A DNA stretch of 38,434 nucleotides from Cricetibacter osteomyelitidis (GCF_004340985.1 NZ_SLYB01000023.1:1-38434), one strand, 5' to 3'. Positions 27,833-37,887 are shown, counted from the stretch's first letter. Numbers and translations are program-made. The notes: generated by a model not told the origin, from the letters alone.

Positions 27833-28592
27833 GTTTAATAAAGACAGCACAAGCGGAACAATATTAGTCGTTGTTTTAGTGAGCTTGATTTGTTCTATTA
27901 TCGTTGCAGGTGCATCCGTTGCATTAAAACCGACACAAGAAGAACAAAAATTACTGGATAAACAAAGAAATATCTTAAGCGTTGCAGGTCTTCTAGAACC
28001 GAAAACCAATATTAAAGCAGTCTATGCAGAACGTATCGAACCGCGTTTAGTAGATCTTGCAACAGGTGATTATGTTGAACAAAGCGGTACTTTTGATGCG
28101 AAAGTCGCAGTAAAAGATCCGGCTCAACGTATTGCTATTGAACCTGCGGATGATAAAGCCGGTATTAAAGTGCGGGCAAAATTAGCCGAAGTTTATTTAG
28201 TGAAAAACGCTGAAGGTAAAGTGACTCAAATCGTATTACCAATGTACGGTACGGGCTTATGGTCTGTGATGTATGGGTTTGTGGCATTAGATACTGATGC
28301 GGATACCATTAAAGGTATCACTTACTATGAACAAGGTGAAACAGCCGGTCTTGGCGGTGAAATCGCCAATCCATTATGGCAAAAACACTTTGTCGGTAAA
28401 AAACTGTTTAATGCCGAAGGGCAAGTGGCTTTACATATCGGTAAAGGTGCTTCTTCCGATGCGGCTCACGGTGTAGACGGACTTTCAGGTGCAACCTTGA
28501 CCACCAACGGTGTACAAGGATCATTTGATTACTGGTTCGGCAAAAACGGCTTTGGCCCTTACCTCGAAAAAGTGAAAGCAGGAGCATTATAA
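27825..28592 (+). CDS. nqrC: Na+-translocating NADH:quinone reductase subunit C
   Basis: NqrC has one N-terminal membrane helix ([21 protein letters not shown], residues 12-32) and a periplasmic FMN domain. The covalent FMN site is [13 protein letters not shown], with Thr224. I take the ATG at 27825 ([11 protein letters not shown], 255 residues), which has TAGGAGAG before it inside the nqrB end; a longer frame starting 36 bases upstream lacks support. The stop overlaps the nqrD start (TAATG). Confidence 0.98.
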   Translation: MAKFNKDSTSGTILVVVLVSLICSIIVAGASVALKPTQEEQKLLDKQRNILSVAGLLEPKTNIKAVYAERIEPRLVDLATGDYVEQSGTFDAKVAVKDPAQRIAIEPADDKAGIKVRAKLAEVYLVKNAEGKVTQIVLPMYGTGLWSVMYGFVALDTDADTIKGITYYEQGETAGLGGEIANPLWQKHFVGKKLFNAEGQVALHIGKGASSDAAHGVDGLSGATLTTNGVQGSFDYWFGKNGFGPYLEKVKAGAL

Positions 28593-29218
28593 TGGCTGAT
28601 AATAAACGTTTAAAAGAGTTATTGCTTGCACCGGTCGCAAATAATAACCCTATCGCATTACAAATTTTAGGTATCTGTTCTGCTTTAGCGGTAACCACCA
28701 AATTAGAAACCGCGGTAGTAATGGCGATTGCGGTAAGTTTGGTAACAGGGTTTTCAAGCTGCTTTATCTCGATGATCCGCAATTACATTCCTAATAGTAT
28801 TCGTATTATTGTACAAATGGCGATCATTGCTTCTTTAGTGGTGTTGGTTGACCAAGTATTACGTGCTTATGCTTATGAATTGTCTAAACAATTATCCGTA
28901 TTCGTTGGCTTAATCATTACCAACTGTATCGTAATGGGACGTGCGGAAGCTTTTGCAATGAAAGAGCCTCCGTTTGAAAGTTTCGTGGACGGTATCGGTA
29001 ACGGTTTAGGCTATGGTGCAATTTTAATCATCGTAGCATTTTTACGCGAATTAATCGGTTCCGGCAAAGTATTCGGTATGACCGTATTCCAAACTATCCA
29101 AGACGGTGGTTGGTATCAAGCAAACGGTTTATTCCTACTTGCACCAAGTGCATTCTTCATCATCGGATTTTTAATCTGGGGATTAAGAACTTGGAAACCT
29201 GAACAAGTGGAGAAATAA
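28592..29218 (+). CDS. nqrD: Na+-translocating NADH:quinone reductase subunit D
   Basis: NqrD is a six-helix membrane subunit that, with NqrE, forms the inverted-repeat core binding an iron centre within the membrane. The expected cysteines are present: Cys29 in LGICSALAV and a second in [16 protein letters not shown]. The 208-residue length is standard. AGCAGGAGCA precedes the ATG, inside the end of nqrC. Confidence 0.98.
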   Translation: MADNKRLKELLLAPVANNNPIALQILGICSALAVTTKLETAVVMAIAVSLVTGFSSCFISMIRNYIPNSIRIIVQMAIIASLVVLVDQVLRAYAYELSKQLSVFVGLIITNCIVMGRAEAFAMKEPPFESFVDGIGNGLGYGAILIIVAFLRELIGSGKVFGMTVFQTIQDGGWYQANGLFLLAPSAFFIIGFLIWGLRTWKPEQVEK

Positions 29219-29219
29219 A

Positions 29220-29816
29220 ATGGAACATTACATTAGTTTATTCGTAAAATCCGTTTTTATTGAGAATATGGCACTATCCTTTTTCTTAGGGATGTGTACG
29301 TTCTTAGCGGTATCCAAAAAGGTTTCTACGGCATTCGGTTTAGGTATTGCGGTAATCGTGGTATTAGGTATTTCCGTACCGGTAAACCAATTGGTTTATA
29401 CTCACGTATTAAAAGACGGCGCATTAGTTGAAGGCGTAGATTTAACCTTCTTAAACTTCATCGTGTTTATCGGGGTTATCGCGGCATTAGTACAAATTCT
29501 TGAAATGGTGCTGGATAAATTCTTCCCGGCACTTTATAACGCATTAGGGATTTTCTTACCGTTAATTACTGTAAACTGTGCGATTTTCGGTGGCGTATCC
29601 TTCATGGTACAACGTGATTATAACCTCGGTGAATCCGTAGTATATGGTATCGGTGCAGGTACAGGTTGGATGTTAGCTATCGTAGCACTTGCCGGTTTAA
29701 CCGAGAAAATGAAATACGCTGACGTACCGGCAGGCTTACGCGGTTTAGGTATCACCTTTATTACCGTAGGTTTAATGGCGTTAGGCTTTATGTCATTCTC
29801 TGGTATTCAGCTATAA
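29220..29816 (+). CDS. nqrE: Na+-translocating NADH:quinone reductase subunit E
   Basis: NqrE is the partner of NqrD in the membrane core, 198 residues with six helices. Its cysteines Cys26 ([11 protein letters not shown]) and the one in [14 protein letters not shown] supply the other two ligands of the intramembrane iron centre. GTGGAG lies before the ATG, inside nqrD's last codons. It is one base after the nqrD stop and 12 bases before nqrF. Confidence 0.98.
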   Translation: MEHYISLFVKSVFIENMALSFFLGMCTFLAVSKKVSTAFGLGIAVIVVLGISVPVNQLVYTHVLKDGALVEGVDLTFLNFIVFIGVIAALVQILEMVLDKFFPALYNALGIFLPLITVNCAIFGGVSFMVQRDYNLGESVVYGIGAGTGWMLAIVALAGLTEKMKYADVPAGLRGLGITFITVGLMALGFMSFSGIQL

Positions 29817-29828
29817 GGAGCATATCGA

Positions 29829-31058
29829 ATGGATAGTAATTTTATTTTCGGTATTGCAGCCTTTACGGTTCTCGTATTAGTGCTTGCAGTCATTATTTTA
29901 TTCGCGAAATCCAAGTTAGTGAATTCAGGTGACATTACCATTTCAATTAATAATGATCCTGAGAAATCGATCAAATTACCTGCCGGCGGCAAACTTTTAG
30001 GTGCTTTGGCAAGTAAAGGGATCTTCGTATCATCCGCTTGTGGTGGCGGTGGTTCTTGTGGTCAGTGCGTGGTGAAAGTGAAAAGCGGCGGCGGCGATAT
30101 TCTGCCGACAGAGCTTTCTCATATCAGCAAACGTGAAGCCAAAGAAGGTTATCGCTTATCTTGCCAAGTGAACGTGAAAAATTCCATGGACGTTGAACTT
30201 CCGGAAGAAGTGTTTGGCGTGAAAAAATGGGAATGTACCGTTATTTCTAACGACAACAAAGCAACTTTCATTAAAGAGCTTAAATTGGCTATTCCTGAAG
30301 GGGAAGAAGTGCCGTTCCGTGCCGGTGGTTATATTCAAATTGAAGCCGACCCGCATACGGTTCATTATAAAGACTTTGATGTGCCGAAAGAATACCACGA
30401 AGATTGGGATAAATTTAACTTATGGCGTTACACCTCTAAAGTGGACGAGCATATTATCCGTGCCTACTCAATGGCTTCATATCCGGAAGAAAAAGGCATT
30501 ATTATGCTTAACGTGCGTATTGCAACACCTCCGCCACGCAATCCTGATGTACCGCCGGGTCAAATGTCCTCTTACATCTGGTCATTAAAACCGGGTGATA
30601 AAGTAACGATTTCCGGTCCGTTCGGTGAATTCTTCGCGAAAGAAACCGATGCGGAAATGGTATTTATCGGTGGTGGTGCGGGTATGGCGCCAATGCGTTC
30701 TCATATCTTTGACCAATTAAAACGCTTACACAGTAAACGTAAAATGTCATTCTGGTATGGTGCCCGTTCTAAACGTGAAATGTTCTACGTTGAAGATTTC
30801 GATATGCTGCAAGCAGAAAATCCAAACTTCAAATGGTATGTGGCTCTTTCCGATCCCCTTCCTGAAGATAACTGGGACGGTTACACCGGCTTTATTCACA
30901 ATGTGCTCTATGAAAACTACTTGAAAAATCACGAAGCACCTGAAGATTGTGAATACTATATGTGTGGACCGCCGGTGATGAATGCCGCAGTAATCAACAT
31001 GTTGAAATCATTAGGTGTTGAAGACGAAAACATCTTATTGGATGATTTCGGTGGTTAA
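29829..31058 (+). CDS. nqrF: Na+-translocating NADH:quinone reductase subunit F
   Basis: NqrF is the NADH-oxidising subunit, 409 residues. A single N-terminal membrane helix (residues 5-26) is followed by a plant-type 2Fe-2S ferredoxin domain with ligands Cys71, Cys77, Cys80 and Cys112 ([12 protein letters not shown] and LSCQV). A ferredoxin-reductase module comes next, with the FAD motif RAYSMASYP and an NADH domain ([14 protein letters not shown], then [12 protein letters not shown]). The binding site AAGGAG is strong. An uptake-sequence hairpin separates it from apbE. Confidence 0.98.
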   Translation: MDSNFIFGIAAFTVLVLVLAVIILFAKSKLVNSGDITISINNDPEKSIKLPAGGKLLGALASKGIFVSSACGGGGSCGQCVVKVKSGGGDILPTELSHISKREAKEGYRLSCQVNVKNSMDVELPEEVFGVKKWECTVISNDNKATFIKELKLAIPEGEEVPFRAGGYIQIEADPHTVHYKDFDVPKEYHEDWDKFNLWRYTSKVDEHIIRAYSMASYPEEKGIIMLNVRIATPPPRNPDVPPGQMSSYIWSLKPGDKVTISGPFGEFFAKETDAEMVFIGGGAGMAPMRSHIFDQLKRLHSKRKMSFWYGARSKREMFYVEDFDMLQAENPNFKWYVALSDPLPEDNWDGYTGFIHNVLYENYLKNHEAPEDCEYYMCGPPVMNAAVINMLKSLGVEDENILLDDFGG

Positions 31059-31070
31059 TAATTGAAAAAC

Positions 31071-31100
31071 TAACCGCACTTTTTAACTAAAGTGCGGTTA
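31071..31100 (+). terminator. Uptake-sequence hairpin between nqrF and apbE
   Basis: Inverted uptake sequences (TAACCGCACTTT at 31071-31082 and AAAGTGCGGTTA at 31089-31100) form a 12-bp stem. No strong T-run follows on the plus strand, so it may only partly stop transcription and thereby lower apbE and nqrM expression relative to the structural genes. Confidence 0.6.
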
Positions 31101-31116
31101 AATATTTAAAAATATT

Positions 31117-32160
31117 ATGTATTTAAAAAAAATTCAAAGCTGGTTGGCATTATTCATACTGGCTTTTTTTCTTACAGCTTGTGATAAAAACGCCAAACTG
31201 ATCAGTTTAAGCGGTAAAACCATGGGCACAACTTACCATATCAAATATATTGATAACGGTAAGCCAAAAATCGATCCGCAAACCATGCAGCAACAAATTG
31301 ATACCGTCTTGCAGGATGTAAATAATAAAATGTCCACCTATCAAAAAGATTCCGAACTCAGCCGTTTTAACCAAAATACGACTGTAAATACGCCGATTGC
31401 TATTTCACAGGAATTGGCTACGGTCATGAAAGAAGCGATTCGACTCAATAAAGTGACTGATGGTGCGTTAGATGTGACCATAGGTCCGATGGTCAACTTA
31501 TGGGGATTCGGACCTGAAAAACGTGTCGAACACCAACCTCTTTCCGAACAGTTAGCCGAACGCAAAAATTGGATTGGTATTGATAAAATCAACTTAATGG
31601 AAAATGACGGTCAATGGACACTCAGTAAATCCGTGCCGCAAGTTTATATTGATTTATCTTCCATTGCCAAAGGTTACGGCGTTGATGTCGCTGCAGAAGC
31701 TCTTGAAAAGCAACAAATCGACAACTACTTGGTGGAAATCGGCGGTGAACTTCGTACCAAAGGTCATAATATCGAAAATAAAGATTGGCAAATAGCCATC
31801 GAAAAACCGATGTTAGACGGTTCACGAGCAATCGAACAAGTGATCGGTTTAAGCAATATGGCAATGGCAACATCGGGTAACTACCGCATTTATTTTGAAG
31901 AAAACGGAAAACGTTTTGCACATGAAATTGATCCGAAAACCGGTTTTCCGATTCACCATCATTTAGCTTCGATCACCGTATTATCGCCAACTTCAATGAC
32001 TGCCGATGGCTTATCGACCGGGTTATTCGTTCTCGGAGAAGAACGGGCATTAGCCATAGCGGAAAAAAATAATATCGCGGTTTACTTAATTATCAAGACA
32101 AATGACGGTTTTAAGATTAAAATGTCATCGGCATTTAAAACAACTTTAGAACAAAAGTAG
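31117..32160 (+). CDS. apbE: FAD:protein FMN transferase ApbE
   Basis: ApbE attaches FMN covalently to the threonine of the SGAT motifs in NqrB and NqrC. The 347-residue protein is a lipoprotein (LFILAFFLTACDKN, lipidated cysteine at residue 22) acting in the periplasm. Family motifs are GKTMGTTYHIKY, DVTIGPMVNLWGFGP, IDLSSIAKGYGVD, EIGGELRTKG and AHEIDPKTGFPI. No clear ribosome binding site stands before the ATG (AATATTTAAAAATATT), which together with the upstream hairpin suggests low expression. nqrM follows 15 bases later. Confidence 0.96.
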   Translation: MYLKKIQSWLALFILAFFLTACDKNAKLISLSGKTMGTTYHIKYIDNGKPKIDPQTMQQQIDTVLQDVNNKMSTYQKDSELSRFNQNTTVNTPIAISQELATVMKEAIRLNKVTDGALDVTIGPMVNLWGFGPEKRVEHQPLSEQLAERKNWIGIDKINLMENDGQWTLSKSVPQVYIDLSSIAKGYGVDVAAEALEKQQIDNYLVEIGGELRTKGHNIENKDWQIAIEKPMLDGSRAIEQVIGLSNMAMATSGNYRIYFEENGKRFAHEIDPKTGFPIHHHLASITVLSPTSMTADGLSTGLFVLGEERALAIAEKNNIAVYLIIKTNDGFKIKMSSAFKTTLEQK

Positions 32161-32175
32161 GATAACGGATAAATT

Positions 32176-32403
32176 ATGCAATTATTTTTTATTACATTCG
32201 GTTTCTTTGTGGTGATTATTGCAGCAATGGCTATCGGCTATATGGTGAAACGAAAAACGATTGCCGGCAGCTGCGGCGGTATCAGCACTTTAGGGATGGA
32301 AAAAGTATGCGACTGTCCCGAACCTTGTGAAAACCGTAAAGCAAAAATGGCTGTGGAAGCAGAACGCTTAGCAAAATTACAACAGCAGGAACGCATTCTG
32401 TGA
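32176..32403 (+). CDS. nqrM: NqrM, Na+-NQR maturation protein (DUF539)
   Basis: NqrM is a 75-residue membrane protein needed to insert the iron centre into NqrD/NqrE. It has one N-terminal helix (about residues 3-24) and four conserved cysteines in CGGISTLGMEKVCDCPEPC, the pattern that defines the family. A lysine- and glutamate-rich helical tail ends it. AGGATAACGGATAA stands before the ATG. It is the last gene of the nqr cluster, before a strong terminator. Confidence 0.95.
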   Translation: MQLFFITFGFFVVIIAAMAIGYMVKRKTIAGSCGGISTLGMEKVCDCPEPCENRKAKMAVEAERLAKLQQQERIL

Positions 32404-32426
32404 TCCGCTATCTTTTATCATATTTG

Positions 32427-32462
32427 ATAAAAAGTGCGGTAAAAAATACCGCACTTTTTTAT
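32427..32462. terminator. Paired uptake-sequence terminator after nqrM
   Basis: A 13-bp stem built from inverted uptake sequences (AAAAAGTGCGGTA and TACCGCACTTTTT) is followed by T-rich sequence on the plus strand. It closes the nqr cluster and stands just before mnmA. Confidence 0.85.
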
Positions 32463-32485
32463 TAATCTCACTTTAGGAATAGATT

Positions 32486-33640
32486 ATGCAACCCAATTCA
32501 CCTACTTATGATAATTTGATGAGCTTAAGTGCAGCACAACTCGCCCAAAATGCCGCAAAAAAAGTGATCGTAGGTATGTCCGGCGGTGTGGATTCATCAG
32601 TATCCGCTTACATCCTAAAAAAACAAGGCTACCAAGTAGAAGGCTTGTTTATGAAAAACTGGGAGGAAGATGATGATACGGATTATTGCACTGCAGCCGC
32701 CGATCTTGCCGATGCACAAGCCGTATGCGATAAACTTGGTATCCGCTTACATAAAATTAATTTTGCGGCGGAATACTGGGATAACGTATTTGAACATTTT
32801 TTACTGGAGTATAAAGCCGGCCGCACACCGAATCCGGATATTCTATGCAATAAAGAAATTAAATTCAAAGCGTTTTTGCAATATGCTGCCGAAGACTTAG
32901 AGGCAGACTATATTGCAACGGGGCATTACGTGCGTCGGCGAGATGTGGGCAATCAATCACAACTGCTACGCGGTTTGGATAATAACAAAGATCAAAGCTA
33001 TTTCTTATATACATTAAGTAAAGAGCAAGTGGCACAAAGCCTGTTCCCCGTTGGGGATTTAGAAAAACCGGTGGTGCGTCAAATTGCAGAAGAATTAGGC
33101 TTAATCACTGCCAAGAAAAAAGATTCTACCGGTATTTGCTTTATCGGCGAACGTAAATTTAAAGATTTCCTAGCACGCTATTTGCCGGCTCAACCGGGTA
33201 ATATTCGTACTGTTGACGGCGATGTAATCGGACGCCATCAAGGTTTGATGTATCACACCCTGGGACAACGCAAAGGCTTGGGCATCGGCGGTATTAAAGG
33301 TATGTCGGAAGAGGCGTGGTTTGTGGTGGAAAAAGACTTAGTGAATAACGAATTGATTGTGGCACAGGGTCATAACCATCCAAGCCAATATTCTAAAGGG
33401 TTGATTGCACAGCAATTACATTGGGTGGATCGCCACCCAATCACCGCACCATTGCGTTGTACAGTGAAAACCCGCTATCGCCAAACGGATATTCCTTGCG
33501 AAATCATTCCGTTAGATAATGACACTATTGAAGTGCGTTTTGACGAACCGCAAATCGCCGTAACACCGGGGCAATCTGCAGTCTTTTATTTGAATGAAAT
33601 CTGTTTGGGCGGCGGAGTCATCGAACAACAGCTCAGATAA
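32486..33640 (+). CDS. mnmA: tRNA-specific 2-thiouridylase MnmA
   Basis: MnmA puts sulfur on U34 of tRNAs for Lys, Glu and Gln in the cytoplasm. The 384 residues show the PP-loop [16 protein letters not shown] (about 28-43), the tRNA-binding [20 protein letters not shown], the catalytic cysteine in [12 protein letters not shown] and the second, persulfide-bearing cysteine in [25 protein letters not shown] precedes the ATG. The leading 25 residues before the conserved domain are longer than in E. coli, as in Haemophilus homologues. It has its own terminator. Confidence 0.97.
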   Translation: MQPNSPTYDNLMSLSAAQLAQNAAKKVIVGMSGGVDSSVSAYILKKQGYQVEGLFMKNWEEDDDTDYCTAAADLADAQAVCDKLGIRLHKINFAAEYWDNVFEHFLLEYKAGRTPNPDILCNKEIKFKAFLQYAAEDLEADYIATGHYVRRRDVGNQSQLLRGLDNNKDQSYFLYTLSKEQVAQSLFPVGDLEKPVVRQIAEELGLITAKKKDSTGICFIGERKFKDFLARYLPAQPGNIRTVDGDVIGRHQGLMYHTLGQRKGLGIGGIKGMSEEAWFVVEKDLVNNELIVAQGHNHPSQYSKGLIAQQLHWVDRHPITAPLRCTVKTRYRQTDIPCEIIPLDNDTIEVRFDEPQIAVTPGQSAVFYLNEICLGGGVIEQQLR

Positions 33641-33644
33641 ACAA

Positions 33645-33672
33645 AACGGTGTTATTCTTATAACGCCGTTTT
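33645..33672 (+). terminator. Terminator after mnmA
   Basis: An imperfect stem (AAACGGTGTTAT and ATAACGCCGTTT, one G-T pair, loop TCTT) is followed by five T. The remaining 110 bases before yfiC show nothing I can name. Confidence 0.75.
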
Positions 33673-33785
33673 TCTATGTAGAAACACCTAAAGCTAAACT
33701 TACCGCCAATCATGATTTCATTAAGTTCTCCCTTGGATTAAGAGGTTAAATTAACTCTAAAACAATAGATATTGAAATTTTGTTC

Positions 33786-34490
33786 CTAGAATTTTAAGTA
33801 AAAATCTTTCGTCAATGTCACAAATTCATCGGTATATTGATTTTGTTCGTTATAAATAACTAACTCTGACAGGTCTAACGCACAATATTGCCGAGCAAAT
33901 TCCAACAACACCCGTTGGGGAACTTTACCGATTTTTGTAATGACATTGCATTGTTTCACACAAAAAAGTGCGGTGTGTTTTAACTGAGTTTTTAATAATT
34001 CACCAACTGTAAAAGGCAATACAAAACAAATTTTACCTTGTTCTGTTAATAGACTTTCGGCAGTCCGCAGCCACTGCAAATGGCTTAACCGCGTGTAACG
34101 GGCTAAATCCCGTTGCGGATCGCGGCAATCACAACCTTGAGCAAAATAAGGCGGATTTGCCGTAATTAAATCGAATTTTTTACCGCACTTTTGGGCAAAC
34201 TCAGCAATATTTTGATGATAAAGGCAAATTTGATCGGCAAATATAGATTGCTCAATATTTTCTTTGGCCTGTAAAAACGCCGGTTCGTCTAATTCCACAC
34301 CACTAATTTGAGCGGTTCGATTTCGTTGTGCCAGCATTAAAGGAATCAATCCCGTGCCACTGCCGAGATCCAATATCTGTGTTGCCATTGCGGCATTCGC
34401 CCAACTGCCGAGCAAAATACCGTCCGTCCCCACTTTCATTGCACAGCGATCTTGATTGATATGAAATTGCTTAAAGGTAAATCCTGACAT
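33786..34490 (-). CDS. yfiC: tRNA1(Val) (adenine37-N6)-methyltransferase
   Basis: This 234-residue SAM-dependent enzyme methylates adenine 37 of tRNA1(Val); it is also known as TrmN6. The family motifs are present: FKQFHINQDRCAMKVGTDGILLGSWA near the start, the SAM motif LDLGSGTGLIPLMLAQRN, and the N6-methyltransferase catalytic motif ITANPPYFAQG. ACCTTTAAGCA-type spacing before the ATG is unremarkable. It is divergent from srmB, with 79 bases between; the two are often neighbours in gammaproteobacteria. Confidence 0.95.
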   Translation of the reverse strand: MSGFTFKQFHINQDRCAMKVGTDGILLGSWANAAMATQILDLGSGTGLIPLMLAQRNRTAQISGVELDEPAFLQAKENIEQSIFADQICLYHQNIAEFAQKCGKKFDLITANPPYFAQGCDCRDPQRDLARYTRLSHLQWLRTAESLLTEQGKICFVLPFTVGELLKTQLKHTALFCVKQCNVITKIGKVPQRVLLEFARQYCALDLSELVIYNEQNQYTDEFVTLTKDFYLKF

Positions 34491-34496
34491 TAACTT

Positions 34497-34524
34497 CTGA
34501 CATAGTCCTTGTTTATGTTATAAT
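34497..34524 (+). promoter_or_regulatory. srmB promoter (-35 CTGACA, -10 TATAAT)
   Basis: A five-of-six -35 hexamer (34497-34502) and a perfect -10 hexamer (34519-34524) are separated by 16 bases, about 46 bases before the srmB start. It is the best sigma-70 promoter I see in the window. Confidence 0.7.
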
Positions 34525-34569
34525 CCCGCAAATATTTTAGCTTGCCTATATTGAGAATAAAACCCAATT

Positions 34570-35964
34570 ATGAATGCACCACATACAGAAACGCCAAATG
34601 ACGAACACACGCCTTTTGAATTACCGACTTTTGCAGATTTTGATCTGTCACCGGAATTATTAAAGGCATTGCAACAAAAAAAATACACACGCCCCACAGC
34701 CATTCAGCAGGAAGCCATCCCAGCGGCAATGGAAGGACAGGATGTGTTAGGCTCCGCCCCAACCGGCACAGGTAAAACAGCAGCATTTTTACTGCCTGCT
34801 ATTCAGCATTTATTAGATTACCCACGCCACAAACCCGGTGCTCCGCGTGTATTAGTGCTGGTTCCAACACGCGAATTAGCGATGCAAGTGGCGGAACAAG
34901 CGGAAGAATTAGCTCTATTTACCAATTTAAAAATCACTACGATTACCGGCGGTGTGTCCTATACCAATCACGGTGAAGTGTTTAATAGCAATCAGGATAT
35001 TGTAGTGGCAACGCCGGGACGTTTATTGCAATACATCAAAGAAGAAAACTTTGATTGCCGTGCGGTGGAAATTCTGATTTTCGATGAAGCGGATCGGATG
35101 TTGCAAATGGGATTCGGGCAAGATGCGGAAAAAATTGCTGCCGAAACCCGTTGGCGTAAACAAACATTGTTATTTTCCGCCACCTTAGAAGGCGAATTGT
35201 TAGTAGATTTTGCTCAACGCTTATTGGACGATCCCGTTCAAATTGATGCGGAACCAAGCCGTCGCGAACGTAAAAAAATTCAACAATGGTTCTATCACGC
35301 TGATAACAACGAACATAAAATCAAGCTACTGGCTCGTTTTATCGCAAGTGAGCACGTCAGCCGAGGTATTGTGTTTGTCCGCCGTCGCGAAGATGTACGA
35401 GAATTATCGGAAACCTTGCGTAAACGCGGTATTCGCAGCACCTATATCGAAGGGGAAATGGCACAAACCCAACGTACCCAAGCTATTGATAAACTGAAAA
35501 ACGGTATAGTGACGGTATTGATTTCTACGGATGTATCATCTCGCGGAATAGACATTGATGATGTCAGCCACGTGCTTAATTTTGATTTGCCATATAGTGC
35601 GGATACCTATTTACATCGAATCGGTCGCACCGCTCGTGCCGGCAAAAAAGGCACGGCGGTGTCTTTTGTGGAAGCACACGATTACAAACTATTAGGCAAA
35701 ATCAAACGTTATACGGACGAACAACTTAAACCCCGTGTTATCGAAGGTTTAGAGCCCCGTACCAAAGCACCAAAGGACGGTGAAGTAAAATCCGTCACCA
35801 AAAAACAAAAAGCCCGTATCAAGCGGAAAAAAGAAGATAAGAAAAGCGAGCAAAAGAAAAAAGTAAAGGTACGTCACAAAGATACAAAAAATATCGGTAA
35901 ACGCCGCAAACCAAGTAATCAAAATAGCAATGCCAACGCGGAAAGTGCGGTTAAATTTCAATAA
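34570..35964 (+). CDS. srmB: DEAD-box ATP-dependent RNA helicase SrmB
   Basis: SrmB remodels RNA during 50S ribosome assembly. The 464-residue protein shows all helicase motifs in order: Q motif (RPTAIQQEAIPAA), Walker A as GSAPTGTGKTAAFLLP, VLVPTRELAMQVA, VVATPGRLL, DEAD box IFDEADRML, FSATL, RGIVFVRRRED, STDVSSRGIDIDD and HRIGRTARAGKKG. The tail (about 400-464) is very rich in lysine and arginine, as in SrmB. An uptake sequence forms part of its last codons (ESAVKFQ). It is divergent from yfiC. Confidence 0.96.
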   Translation: MNAPHTETPNDEHTPFELPTFADFDLSPELLKALQQKKYTRPTAIQQEAIPAAMEGQDVLGSAPTGTGKTAAFLLPAIQHLLDYPRHKPGAPRVLVLVPTRELAMQVAEQAEELALFTNLKITTITGGVSYTNHGEVFNSNQDIVVATPGRLLQYIKEENFDCRAVEILIFDEADRMLQMGFGQDAEKIAAETRWRKQTLLFSATLEGELLVDFAQRLLDDPVQIDAEPSRRERKKIQQWFYHADNNEHKIKLLARFIASEHVSRGIVFVRRREDVRELSETLRKRGIRSTYIEGEMAQTQRTQAIDKLKNGIVTVLISTDVSSRGIDIDDVSHVLNFDLPYSADTYLHRIGRTARAGKKGTAVSFVEAHDYKLLGKIKRYTDEQLKPRVIEGLEPRTKAPKDGEVKSVTKKQKARIKRKKEDKKSEQKKKVKVRHKDTKNIGKRRKPSNQNSNANAESAVKFQ

Positions 35965-35982
35965 ATTTTTAAGGAATTAAAT

Positions 35983-36540
35983 ATGTTAAAGCAATTTTCA
36001 ATATTAAGTATAATGACATTGCTGAGTGCTTGTTCATTATTTTCCGGCGAAAAACAAGATCCGATCCCGGGGGAATTTGCCGGTGCGGATTATCAACTTT
36101 CCGATAAAAATGCAAAAATCTGGGTGGCAAAAAGCAATCAAACGGAACAATGTATTTATCCGACCTTAACACGTATCCAACTCGATCATTTTGCCAAAGA
36201 AGATAAGTTTATTTATATGCAATATGTGTTCTTTTATCCGTTAGAAGATATCATTGGCGAACAAAACCTGGAAATCATCAAAGCCGATCAAAAATCCATG
36301 GATTATGTGACCTACCAACGCAAAAAGTTTGGCCATATCAAATCCGGTGAAGCATTGGATGATACTCAATGCGAGATATTACGCAAAAAAGCTCGCGACG
36401 ATCTCGCGGTGACCAAAGGCGAATACCGCAGTGCAATGACGGAAGAAAAGAAAGCAGATGACAGCAAACCCAGCGGCAGTTTGGATAAAAGCAAGTTTTC
36501 TTTTGATATCCTGAAATGGGGTGTGAGTCTAATTTTATAA
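35983..36540 (+). CDS. Putative lipoprotein of unknown function
   Basis: The 185-residue product has a lipoprotein signal (SIMTLLSACSLFSG, lipidated cysteine at residue 17). The mature region carries two cysteines (EQCIYP and TQCEIL), conserved-looking YQLSDKNAKIWVAK and YMQYVFFYPLE segments, and a hydrophilic, lysine-rich region before an unusual C-terminal stretch, FDILKWGVSLIL. I do not recognise a family with certainty; similar small lipoproteins occur in Pasteurellaceae. TTAAGGAATT precedes the ATG. It lies 18 bases after srmB, so they may share a transcript. Confidence 0.82.
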   Translation: MLKQFSILSIMTLLSACSLFSGEKQDPIPGEFAGADYQLSDKNAKIWVAKSNQTEQCIYPTLTRIQLDHFAKEDKFIYMQYVFFYPLEDIIGEQNLEIIKADQKSMDYVTYQRKKFGHIKSGEALDDTQCEILRKKARDDLAVTKGEYRSAMTEEKKADDSKPSGSLDKSKFSFDILKWGVSLIL

Positions 36541-36583
36541 TATTTTCGGATGCATATTGCCTCCTCAGATTGCCGGCAAACCT

Positions 36584-36601
36584 TCTCCCGTAAACGGGAG
36601 A
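36584..36601. repeat. Small palindrome TCTCCCG-TAAA-CGGGAGA
   Basis: A perfect 7-bp dyad with a 4-base loop follows the lipoprotein gene. No T-run follows. It resembles short intergenic palindromes that recur in genomes, but no second copy is in this window. Confidence 0.5.
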
Positions 36602-36803
36602 GAGTTAAAAATTATTGGCTTTGTCCATAAGCAAAACTTAGCATATTAAGCTTTTAACCGTGCAAACCACATACTAGTGAATTTTTCAATCAAATTCATT
36701 AATTTTTTGCTTCTTTTATCTCCAAATATTGAGCGAAGTCACAAAATTAAAAAAAATTCGCATTTGTATAAAAAATACTCTTTTCAAATGCATTAAAAGT
36801 GCG

Positions 36804-36809
36804 TATTAT
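36804..36809 (+). promoter_or_regulatory. Probable dusB-fis promoter -10
   Basis: TATTAT is followed by ATCGCACC, a GC-rich discriminator like those of promoters under stringent and growth-rate control; the E. coli dusB-fis promoter has this property. The -35 (TTTCAA) is poor, also as expected for fis. Confidence 0.55.
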
Positions 36810-36903
36810 ATCGCACCTTGTCGGTTAGACTTTGCAGGTAGAAAGAGCCAGGCGGATAAAGGCGTTAAGAATAATTAGGTAATGGTAAAATTGGATGAAT
36901 GTA

Positions 36904-37887
36904 ATGCGAATTGGTCAATATCAATTAAAAAATCGTGTTATGTTGGCACCAATGGCCGGAATCACCGATCAACCTTTTCGGAAATTATGTGCCCAATATG
37001 GTGCAGGATTAACTTTTTCCGAAATGATGTCCACCAATCCGGATGTGTGGCATACGGAAAAGTCTAAACTGCGTTTGGCTCATCACCATGAAGCGGGAAT
37101 TAATGCCGTGCAAATTGCCGGTTCGGATCCTGATGAAATGGCTCAAGCAGCACAGGTGAACGTAGAATACGGAGCAGAAATTATTGATATCAATATGGGC
37201 TGCCCGGCTAAAAAAGTAAATCGCAAAATGGCAGGCTCTGCTCTATTGCAATATCCTGATTTAGTAGAAAAAATTCTGACATCTGTGGTGAATGCGGTAA
37301 ACGTACCTGTGACTTTAAAAATCCGTACAGGGTGGAATAAAGACAATCGAAATTGTCTGGACATTGCCAAAATTGCCGAACAATCGGGTATTCAGGCTTT
37401 AACGATTCACGGACGAACAAAAACCTGTATGTTTGAAGGTGAAGCGGAATACGACAATATTCGAGCAGTAAAGCAGGCGGTGCATATTCCGGTGATTGCC
37501 AACGGGGATATTACATCTGCCGAAAAAGCAAAATTCGTGCTGAATTATACCGGGGCCGATGCTGTAATGATTGGTCGCGGGGCGTTGGGTAAGCCTTGGA
37601 TCTTTCGTGAAGTCGAACAATTATTAGAATCAAACAGTGTTGAATCGGAACCAAGTTTCGACGAAAAGTGCGGTGTGATTTTAGCCCATATTCAGGCTCT
37701 GCACCAATTCTACGGTGCGGAGAAAGGCTATCGCATTGCCCGCAAGCATGTGGCTTGGTATTTGCCGAGTATTCAACCTGATTCCTTTTTTAAACAGGCT
37801 TTTAATGCTATTACTGAGCCGGAAGCTCAACTGATGGCATTAAGAGATTTTTTTAAGACTATTAAAATGGATAACAAACAATGTTAG
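36904..37887 (+). CDS. dusB: tRNA-dihydrouridine synthase B
   Basis: DusB reduces uridine to dihydrouridine in the D-loop of tRNAs using FMN and NADPH. I take the ATG at 36904 (MRIGQYQL, 327 residues), which agrees with the usual N-terminus and has GGATGA in front; an ATG nine bases earlier has no binding site. Landmarks: [46 protein letters not shown] with the catalytic cysteine, [16 protein letters not shown] and the ANGDITS and [16 protein letters not shown] sites. The stop overlaps fis by seven bases; this dusB-fis operon is a hallmark of gammaproteobacteria. Confidence 0.97.
   Translation: MRIGQYQLKNRVMLAPMAGITDQPFRKLCAQYGAGLTFSEMMSTNPDVWHTEKSKLRLAHHHEAGINAVQIAGSDPDEMAQAAQVNVEYGAEIIDINMGCPAKKVNRKMAGSALLQYPDLVEKILTSVVNAVNVPVTLKIRTGWNKDNRNCLDIAKIAEQSGIQALTIHGRTKTCMFEGEAEYDNIRAVKQAVHIPVIANGDITSAEKAKFVLNYTGADAVMIGRGALGKPWIFREVEQLLESNSVESEPSFDEKCGVILAHIQALHQFYGAEKGYRIARKHVAWYLPSIQPDSFFKQAFNAITEPEAQLMALRDFFKTIKMDNKQC

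Larger units (their letters stand above)
36541..36903. other. Intergenic region before dusB-fis
   Basis: These 363 bases contain no credible gene. They hold a short palindrome (36584-36601), a promoter candidate for dusB-fis (TTTCAA at 36782 and TATTAT at 36804, 16 bases apart) followed by the GC-rich CGCACC start region, and an untranslated leader of about 80 bases with a purine-rich stretch (GAAAGAGCCAGGCGG). AT-rich sequence upstream of the promoter could bind Fis itself. Confidence 0.6.

Noticed and set aside
36584-36601. CRISPR-like or repeated unit
   Set aside because: Only one copy is in the window and there are no regularly spaced repeats; no cas genes are present anywhere in the window.
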